A stretch of 18,119 nt of DNA from Propionibacteriaceae bacterium (lineage in GTDB: Bacteria > Actinomycetota > Actinomycetes > Propionibacteriales > Propionibacteriaceae). Of the stretch, positions 15,542-18,119 are shown piece after piece (within the stretch, counting starts at the first letter, position 1; every line of letters begins with the position of its first letter). The translations under genes were made by a program, and so were the position numbers. The stretch is taken from the NCBI GenBank assembly GCA_030450535.1, contig JAKDIK010000016.1:1-18119 (forward strand), given 5' to 3'. The notes beneath the pieces were generated by a model. That model had not been told where the DNA came from and searched no databases. It worked only from the letters and a program-made list of their open reading frames with translations.

Positions 15542-16416
15542 ACGCCTACCGCACCACCGTTGTCCAGCGGTGGGTCGATCTGGACGCGCAGGGGCACGTC
15601 AACAACGCCGCCGTCCTGGACTACCTGCAGGAGGCGCGCGTCTCGTACCTGCTCGACAGCCCACACGCCGACCTGCTTGGCCACGGCATCATCGTCGTCG
15701 GCCACCAGGTCGAATACCTCGGGCCGATCGGGTTCAGCGCCGAACCGCTGGCGGTGACGATGCACATCGGCGACGTCTCGGCCGCCCGGTTCACGATGGC
15801 CTACGAGGTGTCCGAGCGCGGCGTCCCGGTCGTGCGCGCGCGGACGGCCCTTTGTCTGTTCGACTTCGAGGCTGGGCGTCCCCGCCGCCTGGGACCCGCC
15901 GAGCGCGCCTGGTTCAGCGCGCAGGCCGAACCGCTGGCCCCGCTGCGCGACGTCGGCGACCACCGCGTCGGTGAGCGCGCCCACTCGCAGCCGCTGCTGG
16001 TGCGGTGGTCGGACATCGACCGCTACGGACACGTCAACAACACCGTCTACTACGACTACCTGGGTGAGGCGCGCGTCGCGCTGTACGCCGAGCTGCTGCC
16101 CGACGCCATTCGCGCCACGATGGACGCCGACCCCGCCCACACCTGGCTGGTCGCGCGGCAGGATCTCGTCCACCTCGGCCAGATGACCCATCGCCGCGAG
16201 CCCTATGCGGTGCGGACGGCGTTCGGGCCGCTGGGGCGCACGTCGTCCACGCTGGCCGCCGAGATCGTCGATCCGGACAGCGGTCGTCCGCTCGCCCGGG
16301 CGCTGAGTGTCGTCGTGCACGGGGACGCCGCGGGGCGCCCCTCCCCCCTGCCGGACGCGCTGCGCGCCGCGGGGGAGCGCTGGCCGGCGGTCCGCCACCG
16401 GACGGCAACGCCGTGA
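15538..16416 (+). CDS. Double-hotdog acyl-CoA thioesterase with CTG start
   Basis: A 292-residue protein made of two 4HBT hotdog domains. Domain 1 carries VDLDAQGHVNNAAVLDYLQEAR (described here by residues Asp16, Gly19, His20, Asn22, Asn23, Glu32). Domain 2 carries SDIDRYGHVNNTVYYDYL (Asp161, Gly164, His165, Asn167, Asn168). Family members hydrolyse acyl-CoA thioesters. The reading frame upstream to the stop at 15499 has no ATG, GTG or TTG, and the next GTG/ATG (near 15750) would remove most of domain 1. CTG at 15538 overlaps the synthetase stop (CTGA), with GAGGA (15527-15531) 6 bases before it, and yields NAYRTTVVQRW, a normal start for the family. Translational coupling is likely. The pairing with an acyl-CoA synthetase suggests control of acyl-CoA/free acid balance. 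The stop overlaps the next start (GTGA). Confidence 0.85.
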   Translation: MNAYRTTVVQRWVDLDAQGHVNNAAVLDYLQEARVSYLLDSPHADLLGHGIIVVGHQVEYLGPIGFSAEPLAVTMHIGDVSAARFTMAYEVSERGVPVVRARTALCLFDFEAGRPRRLGPAERAWFSAQAEPLAPLRDVGDHRVGERAHSQPLLVRWSDIDRYGHVNNTVYYDYLGEARVALYAELLPDAIRATMDADPAHTWLVARQDLVHLGQMTHRREPYAVRTAFGPLGRTSSTLAAEIVDPDSGRPLARALSVVVHGDAAGRPSPLPDALRAAGERWPAVRHRTATP

Positions 16417-17219
16417 GACGCTGCGCCGTGCTGGGCCAGCCGGTGCACCACTCGCTGAGCCCGCTCATCCACACCCGGGCCTACGAGGTGCTGGGCATCG
16501 CCGACCAGTGGCACTATGGCCGCCACGAGGTCGGCATCGACGGTCTGGCCGATTTCATCGCCGGCTGCGGGCCGGAATGGGTCGGCCTGTCGTGCACGGC
16601 GCCGCTGAAGGGCGCTCTGCTCACGCTGGGGGAGGCGTCCGAGACGGCCCGCCTGCTCGGCGCGGGGAACACGTACCTGTTCGGCGGGCCGCCGCGGGTG
16701 GAGAACACCGACGTGACCGGCCTGATCGGCGCGTTCGCCCGCGCCGGCGTCACGCGCGCCGCGACGGCGATCGTGCTCGGTAACGGCGCCACCGCGCGCT
16801 CGGTGCTGTACGCGCTGGCCGCGATGGGCGTGACCGAGGCGCTGGTGCTGGTGCGCTCAACACAGCGGGCCCGGGCCAGCCTCGACGGCTTGGCCGCGAC
16901 GCTGGGCGTCCGGCTCGAATACGGGATGTGGGGCAGCGTGCCGGACGCGACGGCCGACGTTCTCGTCTCGACCGTCTCGGCGCCCCTGCCGGCGGCGGTG
17001 GCCGCCGGGCTCGTGGCGCGGGCGTCCGCCTGCTTCGATGCGACCTACAACCACTACCCGACCGAGCTCGACCGGGCGGCCCGGGCGGCGGGCATCGTGC
17101 AGCTCTCGGGCATCGATCTGCTGGTGGGCCAGGCGCTGGACCAGATCCGCCTCATGACGGGGCACACGTGCCCGGCCGAGCCCCTGCTCGCGGTCGCCCA
17201 CGCGGCGCTGGACGGCTGA
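16413..17219 (+). CDS. aroE: Shikimate dehydrogenase family protein
   Basis: A 268-residue AroE-fold protein starting at the GTG that overlaps the thioesterase stop. Substrate-site features: GQPVHHSLSPLIH with Ser14 and Ser16, catalytic Lys66 in CTAPLKG, Asn86 in GAGNTYL, Asp100 in ENTDVTG, and the late Gln in GIDLLVGQALDQ. The NADP-binding loop is GNGATARS (123-130). The key residues for shikimate binding are present, so 3-dehydroshikimate reduction is plausible. However, the usual NVTxPxK is SCTAPLK and the nucleotide loop is GNGATA rather than GAGGAA, so a paralogue (quinate- or YdiB/AroE-like) is possible. Its position behind acyl-CoA genes rather than in an aro cluster is unusual for pathway logic but fits overlapping-stop co-translation. 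Confidence 0.85.
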   Translation: MRRCAVLGQPVHHSLSPLIHTRAYEVLGIADQWHYGRHEVGIDGLADFIAGCGPEWVGLSCTAPLKGALLTLGEASETARLLGAGNTYLFGGPPRVENTDVTGLIGAFARAGVTRAATAIVLGNGATARSVLYALAAMGVTEALVLVRSTQRARASLDGLAATLGVRLEYGMWGSVPDATADVLVSTVSAPLPAAVAAGLVARASACFDATYNHYPTELDRAARAAGIVQLSGIDLLVGQALDQIRLMTGHTCPAEPLLAVAHAALDG

Positions 17220-17297
17220 TCCGGGCGGCTTGGCCGGGTTCGCTAGGCTGGCGAGAACCACCCTTTGTCCCATTGGCAAGCACGAACAAGGAGAAGC

Positions 17298-18119
17298 ATG
17301 CCCTCGTACCCGCACCCGGACACGCTCACCCAGCTCACGACCGACCGGCCCGACAGCCCCGTCGTGTCGCTCTACCTCGACACCGATCCGCGCAAGCCCG
17401 AGAACGCCTCCGACAATCCGGCGTGGCTCGTCGAGCTGCGCAACGGGCTGCGCGAGGTGGGCGAGGCCATCGAGGCCGAGGGTGATCGCGACACGACGCT
17501 GGCGTGGCGCGAGGCGTCCGAGCAGATCGAGGAGGAGGTGCGCGAGCTGACGCCCGCGCAGCGGGGCCGGTCGTTGGCGATCTTCCGCAACCTCGACGAC
17601 TCCTACCATCACCGGGTCGCCTCCCAGCTGTCGCTGGGAGCGTCCCGAGCCGTGTGGAACGAGCGGCCCTACATCGCGCCGCTGGTCGAGCTCGTGGACC
17701 GCGGCCGCGCGATCGCGATCGTGCTGCTCGACAATGACGAGATGAGCGTCCTGCGCTGGTGGGACGGCCGCATCGTCGACGGCACCGAGACGGGCGTCGA
17801 GTCCGACCTCGACGCGTGGCGGTCGGGTCGCGGGGGCAGTGAGGGCGGTCACCTGCCGCGGCTGCGCACGCACGAGCAGCAGGTGGACGCCCGCGCCGAC
17901 GAGCACTCGCAGCGCTTCCTGGCCGACGCGGCCGCCCAGTTCGTCCGGGCGCTGCCCGACCTGGACGTGGATTCCATCGTCATCGCGCACGCGCCCGGCA
18001 GCCTCACGGCGTTCGTGGAGGCGCTGCCGCAGGACGTGCAGGAAAAGGTGGCGACGACCATCGACGCCCAGATCACCGGTGAGGACGCCCACGCCGTCGG
18101 CGAGCGGCTGGCCGACGAG
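17298..18119 (+). CDS. Probable eRF1-like (baeRF family) protein, 3'-truncated by window edge
   Basis: The frame stays open for 274 codons to the last base. ATG at 17298 has AAGGAGA 3-4 bases upstream (17288-17294). The opening region has DSPVVSLYLDTDPRKPENA, typical of bacterial eRF1-like proteins (baeRF/VLRF1 families described as release-factor relatives). It is followed by an acidic helix (EAIEAEGDRDT...QIEEEVRELTP), then GRSLAIFRN, RPYIAPLVELVDRGRAIAIVLLDNDEMSVLRWWDG and, further on, SIVIAHAPGSL. The phrase order (beta-strand, IAPLVELVDRG, sequence about colour/charge at DxxxxVLRW) fits that group, in which ribosome rescue or peptidyl-tRNA hydrolysis is proposed. This is recognition by pattern, so the family name is tentative. 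The 78-base gap before it has a TAGGCT element at 17244 but no -35, so it may be separate from the aroE operon. Confidence 0.6.
   Translation, partial: MPSYPHPDTLTQLTTDRPDSPVVSLYLDTDPRKPENASDNPAWLVELRNGLREVGEAIEAEGDRDTTLAWREASEQIEEEVRELTPAQRGRSLAIFRNLDDSYHHRVASQLSLGASRAVWNERPYIAPLVELVDRGRAIAIVLLDNDEMSVLRWWDGRIVDGTETGVESDLDAWRSGRGGSEGGHLPRLRTHEQQVDARADEHSQRFLADAAAQFVRALPDLDVDSIVIAHAPGSLTAFVEALPQDVQEKVATTIDAQITGEDAHAVGERLADE

Noticed and set aside
17237..17259. GGTTCGC ... GCGAGAACC repeat after aroE
   Set aside because: The arms pair only with a two-base bulge and there is no U-tract; too weak to call a terminator. The TAGGCT within it lacks a -35, so it was not called a promoter.

Overview
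The window is high-GC, densely packed DNA typical of Actinomycetota. The gene content (an SSB paralogue next to ettA, a YfjP-like membrane GTPase, a double-hotdog thioesterase behind a long-chain acyl-CoA ligase, a bgl operon ordered bglF-bglA-bglG as in Corynebacterium) supports a chromosomal actinobacterial segment. Family or genus cannot be fixed from the sequence alone. No tRNA, rRNA, CRISPR array, transposase or integrase was seen, and no gene-free stretch exceeds 300 bases.

Left part (1-3834): the 3' part of a GTPase with two C-terminal membrane segments is followed by a 178-base gap carrying two inverted DnaA-box-like 9-mers, then an SSB-type protein without the usual C-terminal tip. 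This faces ettA (ABC-F translation factor) on the minus strand, with a GC-rich hairpin between the two stop codons.

Middle-left (3835-6060): on the minus strand lie a Nudix hydrolase and a lipoprotein with propeller-like character. A small secreted protein of unknown family reads divergently from the lipoprotein and is clearly lower in GC. Its 3' end overlaps the tail of an antiterminator gene that has lost its second regulatory domain. This looks like an insertion or replacement scar.

Centre (5998-10288): a beta-glucoside utilisation operon on the minus strand, PTS EIIBCA permease - 6-phospho-beta-glucosidase - BglG/LicT-type antiterminator. Its roughly 185-nt leader can be read base by base: a sigma70-like promoter, a RAT-like antiterminator hairpin, an overlapping and mutually exclusive intrinsic terminator with a U-tract, and a possible Shine-Dalgarno-masking pairing. 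So the RNA target looks intact while the protein that should read it is truncated to CAT-PRD1.

Right part (10289-18119): a MarR regulator and a large FAD/4Fe-4S D-2-hydroxyacid dehydrogenase (YdiJ-like) form a minus-strand pair. It is divergent from a tightly coupled plus-strand operon: acyl-CoA synthetase, a double-hotdog thioesterase whose only plausible start is a CTG overlapping the synthetase stop, and a shikimate-dehydrogenase-family protein whose GTG start overlaps the thioesterase stop. The window ends inside a protein resembling the bacterial eRF1-like (baeRF) families.
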